From: Acidobacteriaceae bacterium
Lineage (GTDB): Bacteria; Acidobacteriota; Terriglobia; Terriglobales; Acidobacteriaceae
Reading direction: 5' to 3'
Length of the DNA: 36,992 bases
Assembly: GCA_003142935.1 (NCBI GenBank)
Contig: PLOG01000139.1
Span: 1 to 36,992 of the forward strand
Shown: positions 1 through 8,016 of the stretch, in pieces
How the letters are laid out: every line of letters begins with the position of its first letter
Numbering within the stretch: position 1 is the stretch's first letter
Program-made: the position numbers and the translations under genes
The notes under the pieces: model-generated
Told to the model about the DNA's origin: nothing
The model's database searches: none
What the model saw: the letters and a program-made list of their open reading frames with translations, nothing else

Positions 1-51
1 GTAGTCCGTGATCCGGGCACCCGGAGGGAGTTGGGCAACCGTACGCGCCAT
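1..51 (-). CDS. IS4-family transposase, N-terminal tip (cut by window edge)
   Basis: The first 17 codons of a minus-strand gene are visible, reading MARTVAQLPPGARITDY, which I recognise as the usual opening of a family of IS4-type transposases. A textbook ribosome binding site (AGGAGG on the minus strand, plus positions 58-63) sits 6 bases from the ATG at 51-49. The rest of the gene lies outside the window. The family call rests on a very short stretch, so the start is well supported while the name is moderately so. Confidence 0.6.
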   Translation of the reverse strand, partial: MARTVAQLPPGARITDY

Positions 52-172
52 CTGCGGCCTCCTGTCTTTGTCCCATACAGAATGCCACAACTTTCGTTAA
101 GTGAACAGTATTACAGCTAACCCGTGAAACGCGAGTAGCATACTTGATGAGAAGCAAGAATGGAGATTGTCC

Positions 173-2656
173 GTGAAAGTTAAGAGACTCCGTCTGTTAT
201 TGCGCGTTCCTGCGGTTTTGGTGATGGCCCTCTGCGGCGGGTCACTGGGTGCCTGGGGCGGCACACCTGTGAACTTTGGCTCCGTCAATGTTGGCAGCAG
301 CACGACGGCGACGGTAACGGTCACCTTCCAAAGTGCGGGCACACTGGGTAGTATTTCGGTGCTTACGCAAGGAGCTACTGCCCAGGATTTCACAAATGCC
401 GGAGGGGGAACCTGCGCAACGGGGAATGCATACGCAGGCGGTGCCGCCTGCACGGTTACCGTATCATTTGCGCCAAAGTTTGCCGGAACCCGGTATGGTG
501 CGGTGTTGCTCGAAGACGGATCGGGCAACGCACTGGCAACCGGCTATTTGTACGGCACTGGCACTGGCCCGCAGTTGATCTTTGCAGACACCACACAAGG
601 GAATTATGCCCCCAGCACTCAGGCCAATTTGGGCAGCGGCTTCAACAAGCCTCGTGACGTGGCGGTAGACGGGGGTGGGAATGTCTTCGTTGCGAACTAT
701 CAAGGTGTGATGGAGATTCTCGCTGTTGGCGGTTATAAGACTGTTAACTGCCTAAGGGATAGCAATTGCCCCGGAGGGGGCGGCTATCTCTTTTCCGAAC
801 CGTATGGCATAGCGGTGGATGGTAGCGGGAACGTCTTCGTGGCTGACTACGCCAATAGCGCGGTGTACGAGATTGCGGAGGCGGGCGGCTATACAACCAT
901 CACACCGCTGGGGGTCGGAGTCTTCAGTTCCCCGACTGGCGTGGCGGTTGACAGAAGCGGGAACGTCTTCGTCGCTAACTTTGGAGTGAACGCTGTGGTG
1001 GAGATTGTGGGAGGGGCCGGTGGTGCAACTCTTACGCTGGGCAGCGGCTTCAAAACTCCCGAAGGCGTGGCGGTGGACGGGAGCGGGAACGTCTTCGTCG
1101 CCGATACCGGCAATCATGTGGTGAAGGAGGTTTTGGCGGTCAACGGCAGTATCCCATCCAACCCCACCATCAACATATTGGGCAGTGGATTCAGTGCTCC
1201 CATACAGGTGGCGGTGGACGGGAATGGGAATGTGTTCGTTGTAGATACCTTCAACAGTGGCGCGGCCGGATCTGGAGCGGTAAAGGAGATTGTGGCTGCC
1301 GGTGGTTACACAACCGTCCATACGCTATACACCGGGTTTCCCAGTGGCGCGTCTGTTGACGGGGCTGGTAACGTCTTCGTCAGCGATGCCAGCGCGAATG
1401 GGGTGTACGAGTTGAACTTCGCTAGTCCGCCGTCCCTGACTTTCGCCTCGACCCAGGTAGGCAACATCAGCAGCGACAGCCCGCAAACTATAACGGTCTC
1501 GAACTTTGGCAATACGACGCTGAATTTTCCTTCTCTTTCGACAGAAAACAATCCGAGCATCGCCGCGAACTTCACCCTTGACAGCAGCGGGGGTACGGCC
1601 TGCCCGCTTGTTAGCACAAACTCATCAACAGCCGGAACATTAGCAGCGGGCGCTTCTTGCCAATTGCCTATCAGTTTTGAGCCGACAACAGCGGGAATTC
1701 TCACCGGCTCGCTTGTTCTGGCTGATAACAATCTAAACGCAACAGCGCCAGGTTACTCCACACAGAGCAGCACGCTGGGCGGCACTGGTATTGGTAAAAC
1801 CACGCCGACGGTTTCAGTGACGCCATCCCTATCGAGCATCACGACGGCACAACCGTTGACGGTGACGGTTGCAGTTAGCGGTGGAAACGGCAATCCGACA
1901 CCTACCGGCTCGGTGACGTTAACTAGCGGCTCCTACACCTCTGCTGCCACGGGACTCAGCGGTGGCGGCGCGAATATCAGCATTCCCGCCGGATCGCTGG
2001 CCGCTGGCACCGACACGATCACGGTGAGTTATGCAGGTGACTCGAATTACAACGCCACCAGTGGCACCGCCTCAGTTACTGTAACGATCCCACCATCGCC
2101 TGGGTTGACGGTAAGCGGCACGGCGGTCACTGTCTCACCTGGAGCAACCACGGGGAACACCTCCACTATCACAGTGACGCCCAGCGGAGGCTTCACCGGC
2201 AGCGTAGCGCTGACCGCTGCCATCACTTCCAACCCGGCAGGTGCCCAATACCCGCCCACCTTTAGCTTTGGTCCGACCAGCCCGGTGAGCATTACCGGCA
2301 CCTCTGCGGGGACGGCCACGCTCACTATCACAACCACAGCGGCAACAAGCGCAGCTCTAGTCCTTCCCAAACGCAACGGAGTTCCCTGGTACGCGGCGGG
2401 TAGTGCGGCTTTGGCCGGTATCCTTCTTTTTGGCATACCGGCACGGCGGCGTAGCTGGCGAACAATGCTCGGAATGCTAGTGTTCTTCGTGGCTCTCTCT
2501 GGCGGTGTGCTCGCCTGTGGCGGCGGGGGTAGTGGTAGCGGAGGAGGAGGGGGCACCGGCAATCCAGGCACTACGGCGGGAACCTACACCGTGACCGTAA
2601 CAGGCACTTCAGGCACCACCACGGCTACGGGAACGGTCGCCCTCACCGTGCAATAG
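173..2656 (+). CDS. Secreted NHL-repeat / choice-of-anchor-D / Ig-like protein
   Basis: About 827 residues. The GTG at 173 is preferred over the TTG at 167 because GGAG (162-165) lies 7 bases before it. A Sec-type signal peptide covers the first ~29 residues. An ASH/choice-of-anchor-D domain (to about residue 130) is followed by six NHL-like repeats (core VAVDGSGNVFVAD, about residues 160-420), a second ASH-like domain, then an Ig-like repeat domain (about 545-640) and another beta domain. Near the C-terminus two hydrophobic segments separated by PARRRSWR form a possible membrane hairpin, followed by a Gly/Ser-rich stretch and a final Thr-rich strand segment. NHL propellers usually mediate protein or glycan contacts; no catalytic residues are visible. 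It is probably a surface or periplasmic structural or adhesion protein, of a kind common in Acidobacteriota. It shares no operon with its neighbours. Confidence 0.85.
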   Translation: MKVKRLRLLLRVPAVLVMALCGGSLGAWGGTPVNFGSVNVGSSTTATVTVTFQSAGTLGSISVLTQGATAQDFTNAGGGTCATGNAYAGGAACTVTVSFAPKFAGTRYGAVLLEDGSGNALATGYLYGTGTGPQLIFADTTQGNYAPSTQANLGSGFNKPRDVAVDGGGNVFVANYQGVMEILAVGGYKTVNCLRDSNCPGGGGYLFSEPYGIAVDGSGNVFVADYANSAVYEIAEAGGYTTITPLGVGVFSSPTGVAVDRSGNVFVANFGVNAVVEIVGGAGGATLTLGSGFKTPEGVAVDGSGNVFVADTGNHVVKEVLAVNGSIPSNPTINILGSGFSAPIQVAVDGNGNVFVVDTFNSGAAGSGAVKEIVAAGGYTTVHTLYTGFPSGASVDGAGNVFVSDASANGVYELNFASPPSLTFASTQVGNISSDSPQTITVSNFGNTTLNFPSLSTENNPSIAANFTLDSSGGTACPLVSTNSSTAGTLAAGASCQLPISFEPTTAGILTGSLVLADNNLNATAPGYSTQSSTLGGTGIGKTTPTVSVTPSLSSITTAQPLTVTVAVSGGNGNPTPTGSVTLTSGSYTSAATGLSGGGANISIPAGSLAAGTDTITVSYAGDSNYNATSGTASVTVTIPPSPGLTVSGTAVTVSPGATTGNTSTITVTPSGGFTGSVALTAAITSNPAGAQYPPTFSFGPTSPVSITGTSAGTATLTITTTAATSAALVLPKRNGVPWYAAGSAALAGILLFGIPARRRSWRTMLGMLVFFVALSGGVLACGGGGSGSGGGGGTGNPGTTAGTYTVTVTGTSGTTTATGTVALTVQ

Positions 2657-2704
2657 TCAACTGCTCGTCTTGCCGAAGCTGAGTAGTGAACCAAAAGGGG
2701 AGCC

Positions 2705-3520
2705 ATGGCGAAGAGGGAAGAAAAGGATAACCAGCGGAAGCCGCTCAACCGAGAGACTGCGATGTTCTTCGCGAAAGACCTCCGTACCGCGCGTCTTGCC
2801 GCGTTAGCCGACGCACAGGCGTTCGATAAGATTGTCCACGCGGTAGAAAGGCTCGGAAACTACATTGAAGGAAAGCAAGGAACACTCAACAAATACCGCG
2901 AGGCGCTCGTGTGCCTTTCAGAAAAGTCGTCGCTGGCTGAGGACATTCCGAAAGAGTTTAGGGGCCTCATGGCGCCATTTGGTGAACTGTACGAGCATGT
3001 GAGGATAGCTCGGAACGACGCATTGCATCAAGGCGCCTTTGCCCGGCACCTGACAACGCATGCGATCGATCTGGCGATCGTCTTGGAGGACGCTTTGAGT
3101 CATTGCTTGGAGTCAAAAGTTTCGGATTTCATGGTTCGAAGCCCAGTCTGCGCCGAACTCTGGCAACCGGTGGCATTCATTCGTCAACAGATGCTCGCGA
3201 ATTCCTTCTCTTACCTGCCGGTGCTTGAGGAGGATGAAAAGCTGACCGATGGAGAGGAGTGGTGCGTCGTCTCGGACAATGCAATTGCCATCTACTTGGG
3301 ACCAGAGAGGGACGGGTCAACCCGCAAAGAGCGCCTTGGGACGACCCTTAAGAATGCCCGCGAAGAAGGTCTAACCGTCTTAAAGCCCGTCAAGACGTTC
3401 GAAGAGAAGGCGACAGTCAAGGACGCATTGGATCACTTCAAAGCCGAACATGTGCTTTTGGTGAGGGGGCCAACCCGTGGAAGCCTACTTGGCATCCTCA
3501 CGGCCTTCGACCTCCTGTAA
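2705..3520 (+). CDS. HEPN-like domain fused to CBS-pair protein
   Basis: 271 residues starting at ATG 2705 behind AGGGGAG. The N-terminal half is all-helical and carries R103-N-D-A-L-H108, an R-x4-H motif with a polar residue after the arginine, which is the signature of HEPN ribonuclease domains. The C-terminal half (about 138-271) looks like a CBS pair: a first unit from VSDFMVRSP to SFSYLPVLE and a second ending GSLLGILTAFDLL. CBS pairs bind adenine nucleotides or SAM and regulate the domain they are fused to. The inferred reading is a nucleotide-gated RNase or toxin-like regulator. No antitoxin is evident next to it; the AraC remnant lies convergent, overlapping at 3498-3520. The CBS call is firmer than the HEPN call. 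Confidence 0.7.
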   Translation: MAKREEKDNQRKPLNRETAMFFAKDLRTARLAALADAQAFDKIVHAVERLGNYIEGKQGTLNKYREALVCLSEKSSLAEDIPKEFRGLMAPFGELYEHVRIARNDALHQGAFARHLTTHAIDLAIVLEDALSHCLESKVSDFMVRSPVCAELWQPVAFIRQQMLANSFSYLPVLEEDEKLTDGEEWCVVSDNAIAIYLGPERDGSTRKERLGTTLKNAREEGLTVLKPVKTFEEKATVKDALDHFKAEHVLLVRGPTRGSLLGILTAFDLL

Positions 3521-4502
3521 CGGTTAAACTCCAACAAAGGGGTCCAAGCCCTAATTTTTTGACTAGAGGCCCAAACCAAAATCTTCTCCTAGCTCCTGCT
3601 TCGGCGCAATCTCCCGCTGCGGCGTGACCGCCTGCTCCTGTTTCTGTTCTGGCTTCATCTCCGGCGCATGGGCGCTGCTGTGCGAAAGATGATGCCCCAG
3701 CCCGAACCCAGCTTCTCGCGGTCGTTGGTGAAGATTTGCGCGTCGTATGCGCTACGCGAGACAGCCGCAGCGAATTGCGATATCTACGCATCGGAACACC
3801 AAGTTGACGACTAAACATCCTGCTCAAGTAGGCCTTGCTCGCTCCACAAGCCTTTGCCAACTCACCTATATTCTGCGCCGTGTCGCCTTCGCTCAAGAGC
3901 TTAAGGGCACGACGCACCACCGGATGCAAGTCGGTGGCGTCACGTGTTCCCTTCCCCGTGAGTTGACTGCGCCAGCACTGCAACAGCAGATAGTGAAGCC
4001 CAGCGTTCAGTCCATCCGCATCGCTATGTTCGAAAATGAAATCTGACGATTGCCCGAAGCCAGCCTCCCTATTGAGCAGGTCCGGATCCAACGAACCTTG
4101 CATAAGCGAATCCATTATTTTGCGGATTAGATCGAAGGTGTCTGGCTTAAGCAATGTGCTCAGGACGCCGACTTTTTCATTGGAACTTCGCTTTAAGCCT
4201 TCATAGGCAATTGAGCGGCAGGATCTTCTTATAAGTGTTGGTTTGAAAACTGCAACATAGAATTGCGCATCGTCCGATCGATCCGCCATTTGGTGTTCCT
4301 GTTGAGGAAAGAGCCAAAGTAATGTTCTCGGCGAAAACGTGAAGCGCCGGCCATCGACAACATAGGTAATAGTTCCTTGGACAATCAGGTTCACCTCGAG
4401 CTCAATATGGTGATGGCTTTGGAGCATTTGAAGATGCCGAGCGGTTTCGGCCAAGTACAAAAGGCCGTCGTAAGCTTTGCCGAGCTTGAGGTTTACCAGC
4501 AT
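3498..4502 (-). CDS. AraC-family regulator with replaced (broken) C-terminus
   Basis: The N-terminal part has a cupin-like sensor segment (HHHIELEVNLIVQG) and a middle region typical of AraC regulators of sugar genes. The first helix-turn-helix is visible (IGELAKACGASKAYLSRMF). A normal AraC protein would continue about 45 residues with a second helix-turn-helix, but after RYRNSLRLSR the frame runs into a low-complexity R/A/T-rich tail ending at 3498 with no recognisable second motif. Translation in other frames over 3563-3783 gives sensible protein, so the 3' end has been replaced by foreign sequence. I use ATG 4502; a TTG at 4562 is possible, but would leave only 29 bases before the divergent galM gene. 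DNA binding is probably impaired. It was likely the original regulator of the galM operon. Confidence 0.6.
   Translation of the reverse strand: MLVNLKLGKAYDGLLYLAETARHLQMLQSHHHIELEVNLIVQGTITYVVDGRRFTFSPRTLLWLFPQQEHQMADRSDDAQFYVAVFKPTLIRRSCRSIAYEGLKRSSNEKVGVLSTLLKPDTFDLIRKIMDSLMQGSLDPDLLNREAGFGQSSDFIFEHSDADGLNAGLHYLLLQCWRSQLTGKGTRDATDLHPVVRRALKLLSEGDTAQNIGELAKACGASKAYLSRMFSRQLGVPMRRYRNSLRLSRVAHTTRKSSPTTARSWVRAGASSFAQQRPCAGDEARTETGAGGHAAAGDCAEAGARRRFWFGPLVKKLGLGPLCWSLTVTGGRRP
3563..3783 (-). pseudogene. Out-of-frame fossil of an unrelated gene 3' end
   Basis: On the minus strand, outside the AraC frame, one frame reads SAYDAQIFTNDREKLG and a second then reads on through GLGHHLSHSSAHAPEMKPEQ to an E/Q/P-rich tail ending GEDFGLGL and a TAG at 3565-3563. 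Joined by one frameshift near 3715 they give a continuous charged C-terminal tail. This looks like the end of another gene fused to the AraC gene by a rearrangement. I cannot name the family. Confidence 0.35.
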
Positions 4503-4591
4503 TTGGACAATATACGATAACTTTTCGTCACCTGTCGAGATGACAATTATCCGATCGGACAATAAGATGATGCAGAGTATTTCGCTACCCT
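4503..4591. promoter_or_regulatory. Divergent promoter region araC-like / galM operon
   Basis: The 89 bases between the chosen AraC start (4502) and the galM start (4592) must hold both promoters. The sequence is comparatively AT-rich (ATTATCCGATCGGACAATAA), and ATTATCCGATCGGACAATAA itself contains a partial dyad, ATTnTCCGATCGGAcAAT, around 4547-4564, a candidate operator. No experimentally anchored boxes can be assigned by eye. Confidence 0.35.
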
Positions 4592-5659
4592 ATGGTCTTT
4601 CCCCTGACCTCGCGAGTTTTTGGCATCCTGCCCAATGGAGCGTCCGTGGAGGCTTGGACACTCAGTGGATCTGGTGGCCTGTTGCTCGAAATCATCACAT
4701 ATGGCGCCACTGTCACGCGGCTTCTGGTGCCTGACCGGAATGGACGCCTGGCTGATGTCGTCCTGGGCTTTAACAACCTCGACTCTTACAAATCGAGTCG
4801 TGCGTACTCTGGGGCAATTATCGGAAGAGTAGCGGGACGAACAACTGGCGCCCGGTTCAGCTTGGAGGGAAATACATACCAGCTTGCGCGCAACGATGGC
4901 TTAAACCATCTCCACGGGGGCATCGAAGGATTCGACAAGAAGGTCTGGTCAGCTTGCCCCATAGAGAATTCGAACGGCGCGCCGTCTCTGCGCCTCACCT
5001 ATCGGAGTCCCGACAGAGAAGAGGGCTATCCTGGAAATGTAGATGTCGCCGTCACCTATACTGTCACCGCCGACAATGTCTTTTTGGTTGAGACCGAGGC
5101 TGTCTCGGACCGCCCCACGCCATTCAGTCTGACGCAACACTCATACTTCAACCTTGCCGGAGATGCTGCCGGCTCAATCGGCGATCACGAACTCCAGATC
5201 CATTCCGATGCGTTCGTCCTCACAGACGAACGGATGACCCTGCTCGGAAGAATGAGATCGGTGAGTGGCCAAGCAAATGATTTCCGCGACCTTCGCAACC
5301 TTGGAGATGCCATCCCGGCACTGTTTCAAAACCACGGGGATCTCTATCTCATACGCAGAGCGGAGCAGAGCAGTGCTGAATTGAGGCCAATGCCAGCTGC
5401 CCGGTTGGTACATACGGGCAGTGGACGTGTGCTTGAATTGTCCACGACTGAGCCCTATGTACAGCTTTATACGGGTACCGGTCTCGACGGACTATTAACC
5501 GGGAAGTCCGGAAGCAACTACGGACGGCACGCCGGCGTTTGTCTCGAATGCGAACGTTACCCCGACGGAGCGAATTCTCCGAGTTCAGGCAACAACATTC
5601 TGCGGCCAGGAAAGCCTCAACGTGATATCACGACTTACTCCTTTTCAACGCTGCCGTGA
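4592..5659 (+). CDS. galM: Aldose 1-epimerase (galactose mutarotase)
   Basis: 355 residues, the usual length for this family. It interconverts alpha and beta anomers of free aldoses in the cytoplasm or periplasm; no signal peptide is seen. Family hallmarks are present: ITYGATVTRLLVPDRNG near the N-terminus, NHLHGG with His108, the catalytic-acid loop QHSYFNL with His183, and the catalytic base region CLECERYPD with Glu319. The C-terminal consensus for PxxxY-type ends is replaced by TTYSF. It is the first gene of a plus-strand set, 63 bases before the oxygenase fusion, which supports a sugar or cyclitol catabolic role for that operon. No clear Shine-Dalgarno precedes ATG 4592. Confidence 0.93.
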   Translation: MVFPLTSRVFGILPNGASVEAWTLSGSGGLLLEIITYGATVTRLLVPDRNGRLADVVLGFNNLDSYKSSRAYSGAIIGRVAGRTTGARFSLEGNTYQLARNDGLNHLHGGIEGFDKKVWSACPIENSNGAPSLRLTYRSPDREEGYPGNVDVAVTYTVTADNVFLVETEAVSDRPTPFSLTQHSYFNLAGDAAGSIGDHELQIHSDAFVLTDERMTLLGRMRSVSGQANDFRDLRNLGDAIPALFQNHGDLYLIRRAEQSSAELRPMPAARLVHTGSGRVLELSTTEPYVQLYTGTGLDGLLTGKSGSNYGRHAGVCLECERYPDGANSPSSGNNILRPGKPQRDITTYSFSTLP

Positions 5660-5722
5660 ACCAATGTTTTTCCGAAAGCGGCACCTGAGAATGCAAGACA
5701 TATTCTTAAGAGGTAATTGATT

Positions 5723-8005
5723 ATGGGTACCAGTGCGACCGTGCTCGACAAATCGCCGATCTGCCAGGACTATAGCCTGACCGGCGTCAACTCTCAGCTT
5801 GCCATCGAGAAAGGCCTCGCCGAAGCCGACTGGTATCAATGCTCCGTGCCGCGCGAAACGATGCGCCAGTTGCTGGTTCGCCGCGATGGACCCGCAATCC
5901 GCGACACTGTCCTCTGGTTTGCGCTCATCATCGGCGCTGGACTTGCAACCTGGAAGCTCTGGGGTTCCTGGTGGGCGATCGTGCCCTATGCAATCTATTG
6001 CGCGCTTTACGCATCCACTTCCGACTCACGCTGGTATGAGAGCAGCCACGGAACTGCGTTCAAGACGGACTGGATGAACAACGCGCTTTATGAAATCGCC
6101 TCGTTCATGGTGATGCGGGAGTCGACAGTCTGGCGCTGGAGCCACAACCGTCATCACAGCGACACCATCATTGTAGGCCGCGATCCTGAAATCGCCGTGC
6201 CCCGACCGCCCGATTGGAGAGCAATCGTTCTGACGTTCCTCGGCGTGCGCGCTTATCCGAATTATTTTCCTGCCGTGATAAGGCACTGCATTGGCCGCAT
6301 GTCCGCCGCCGAAAAGACCTTCATTCCCGAGATAGAATTTCCCAAAGTCTATCTAAGAGCGCGCATCTACTTCCTCATCTATACCTCTGTCATCGGGATT
6401 TCAATCTACGAACGCAGCTTTCTCCCGCTCATGCTCGTCGGGCTCGCCAATCTTTTCGGCTACTGGCTCATGCCCATTTACGGGATGACGCAGCATGCGG
6501 GCCTCGCTGAAAATGTGCTCGACCACCGTCTCAACTGCAGGACCGTGTACATGAATCCGATCAACCGCTATTTCTACTGGAACATGAACTATCACGTCGA
6601 GCACCACATGTTCCCTCTTGTTCCCTATCACGCCTTGCCGCGACTGCATGCAGTCGTCAAGGACGACTGTCCCACACCGTACGCCGGCATTTCCGCCGCG
6701 TGGCGCGAGATTGTTTCCGCCCTGTTCAGGCAGATGAAGGATCCTTCCTATCATGTCAGGCGCCAGTTGCCGCCGCCAAAGACGCGCATCCGTGAGGCGA
6801 TCATTGCGTCCAAGGCCGAGGCCGATGCTCAAGGCTGGATCGAGATATGCACGGCAACCAGTTTAGGGCGAGGCGACGTCGTCCGCTTTGATCACGGCAA
6901 GAAGTCATACGCACTCTATCGCGATCAAGAGGGTAGCTTGTTCGCGACCGACGGATTCTGTACGCACGGCAATACCCATCTCGCCGACGGCCTTGTGAAA
7001 GGGAAGATTATTGAATGCCCCAAGCATAACGGGCGCTTCAATCTGATTGACGGCTCGCCGGCGCGCTCGCCCGTCTGCCGGGGGCTTGCGACCTATCCGG
7101 TCGAGGAGTGGAACGGACGAATTCATATCAATGTAATCCATCCCGGGGGCGCAGGTGCACGCTCACAAGAAACCTTCAAGTTCCGAGTGGTGAGTAACCG
7201 CAGCGTTGCCACGTTCATCAAGGAACTTATTCTTGAACCCGAGAACGGCAACGAAAAGATCACTTTCGCTCCCGGGGACTATCTGCAACTCGACATTCCC
7301 GCCTATGACTCGATCCGCTTTCGCGATTTCGACATCCCTGAGCCCTTCGCGACAGTGTGGAAGAACCAGCATGTCTTCGATCTGGTAGTGCGCAATCCCG
7401 AGGCAGGCCGTCGAAACAATTACTCGCTTGCGAGCAATCCGCAAACTGAGCGCCTGCTACGCTTCAACGTCCGCATTGCCACGCCTCCGCCTGGGCAGGA
7501 CTGTGCGCCCGGCGCCGGTTCCAGTTACGTCTTCTCGCTTAAGCCCGGCGACACGGTCTCCGCCATCGGCCCCTTCGGTGATTTCCATATCAAGCCGACG
7601 CAACATGAGATGGTTTATATCGGCGGTGGCGCCGGTATGGCTCCACTGCGCGCACATCTAGCGCACTTGCTTGAGAGCCAGCCGACCGCGCGCAAGATCA
7701 GCTACTGGTACGGCGCGCGCTCAAGACAAGAGGTTTTTTATGAAGAGTATTTCCGCGATCTCGCAGCCGTTCACCCAAATTTCACCTTTCACCTGGCGCT
7801 CTCTTCGCCGCTCGCAGAGGACAATTGGATCGGCCATACCGGCCTTATCCACGACGTCGTTCTCGAGAGCTATTTGCGCAAACACCACGCTTCAGCGGCA
7901 CTGGAATACTACCTGTGCGGACCGCCCATGATGATCAAAGCCTGCAATCGGATGCTCGCCGGGCTTGGCGTCCCAGCACAGCAGATCGCCTACGACGAAT
8001 TCTAG
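5723..8005 (+). CDS. MocD-MocE-MocF-like fusion: di-iron oxygenase, Rieske ferredoxin and NADH reductase in one chain
   Basis: 760 residues from ATG 5723 (RBS AGAGG; the TTG at 5717 is unlikely). Three modules are seen in order. (1) About 60-330: membrane fatty-acid-desaturase/alkane-hydroxylase fold with hydrophobic helices and His boxes (His109; HNRHH 142-146; HVEHH 291-295). (2) About 373-472: Rieske [2Fe-2S] domain with C413-x-H415 and C432-x2-H435. (3) About 483-760: NqrF/ferredoxin-reductase type FAD domain (RNNYSLASNP) and NAD domain (VYIGGGAGMAPLRAHL, YYLCGPPMMIKAC). In rhizobial rhizopine catabolism MocD, MocE and MocF are separate proteins needed for O-demethylation of 3-O-methyl-scyllo-inosamine. 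A self-sufficient oxidative O-demethylase for a methoxylated sugar or cyclitol is the inferred role. Hydroxylation or desaturation of a lipid is the alternative. Confidence 0.87.
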   Translation: MGTSATVLDKSPICQDYSLTGVNSQLAIEKGLAEADWYQCSVPRETMRQLLVRRDGPAIRDTVLWFALIIGAGLATWKLWGSWWAIVPYAIYCALYASTSDSRWYESSHGTAFKTDWMNNALYEIASFMVMRESTVWRWSHNRHHSDTIIVGRDPEIAVPRPPDWRAIVLTFLGVRAYPNYFPAVIRHCIGRMSAAEKTFIPEIEFPKVYLRARIYFLIYTSVIGISIYERSFLPLMLVGLANLFGYWLMPIYGMTQHAGLAENVLDHRLNCRTVYMNPINRYFYWNMNYHVEHHMFPLVPYHALPRLHAVVKDDCPTPYAGISAAWREIVSALFRQMKDPSYHVRRQLPPPKTRIREAIIASKAEADAQGWIEICTATSLGRGDVVRFDHGKKSYALYRDQEGSLFATDGFCTHGNTHLADGLVKGKIIECPKHNGRFNLIDGSPARSPVCRGLATYPVEEWNGRIHINVIHPGGAGARSQETFKFRVVSNRSVATFIKELILEPENGNEKITFAPGDYLQLDIPAYDSIRFRDFDIPEPFATVWKNQHVFDLVVRNPEAGRRNNYSLASNPQTERLLRFNVRIATPPPGQDCAPGAGSSYVFSLKPGDTVSAIGPFGDFHIKPTQHEMVYIGGGAGMAPLRAHLAHLLESQPTARKISYWYGARSRQEVFYEEYFRDLAAVHPNFTFHLALSSPLAEDNWIGHTGLIHDVVLESYLRKHHASAALEYYLCGPPMMIKACNRMLAGLGVPAQQIAYDEF

Positions 8006-8016
8006 AAAGGCCAGAA

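Noticed and set aside
752-1321. Long antisense open frames under the NHL repeats
   Set aside because: They mirror the repeat pattern of the plus-strand gene, lack ribosome binding sites and have no protein-family features.
650-1400. Regular DNA repeats (GGGAACGTCTTCGT) suggestive of a repeat array
   Set aside because: Spacing is irregular and the repeats coincide with the NHL motif in frame, so they are coding and not CRISPR.
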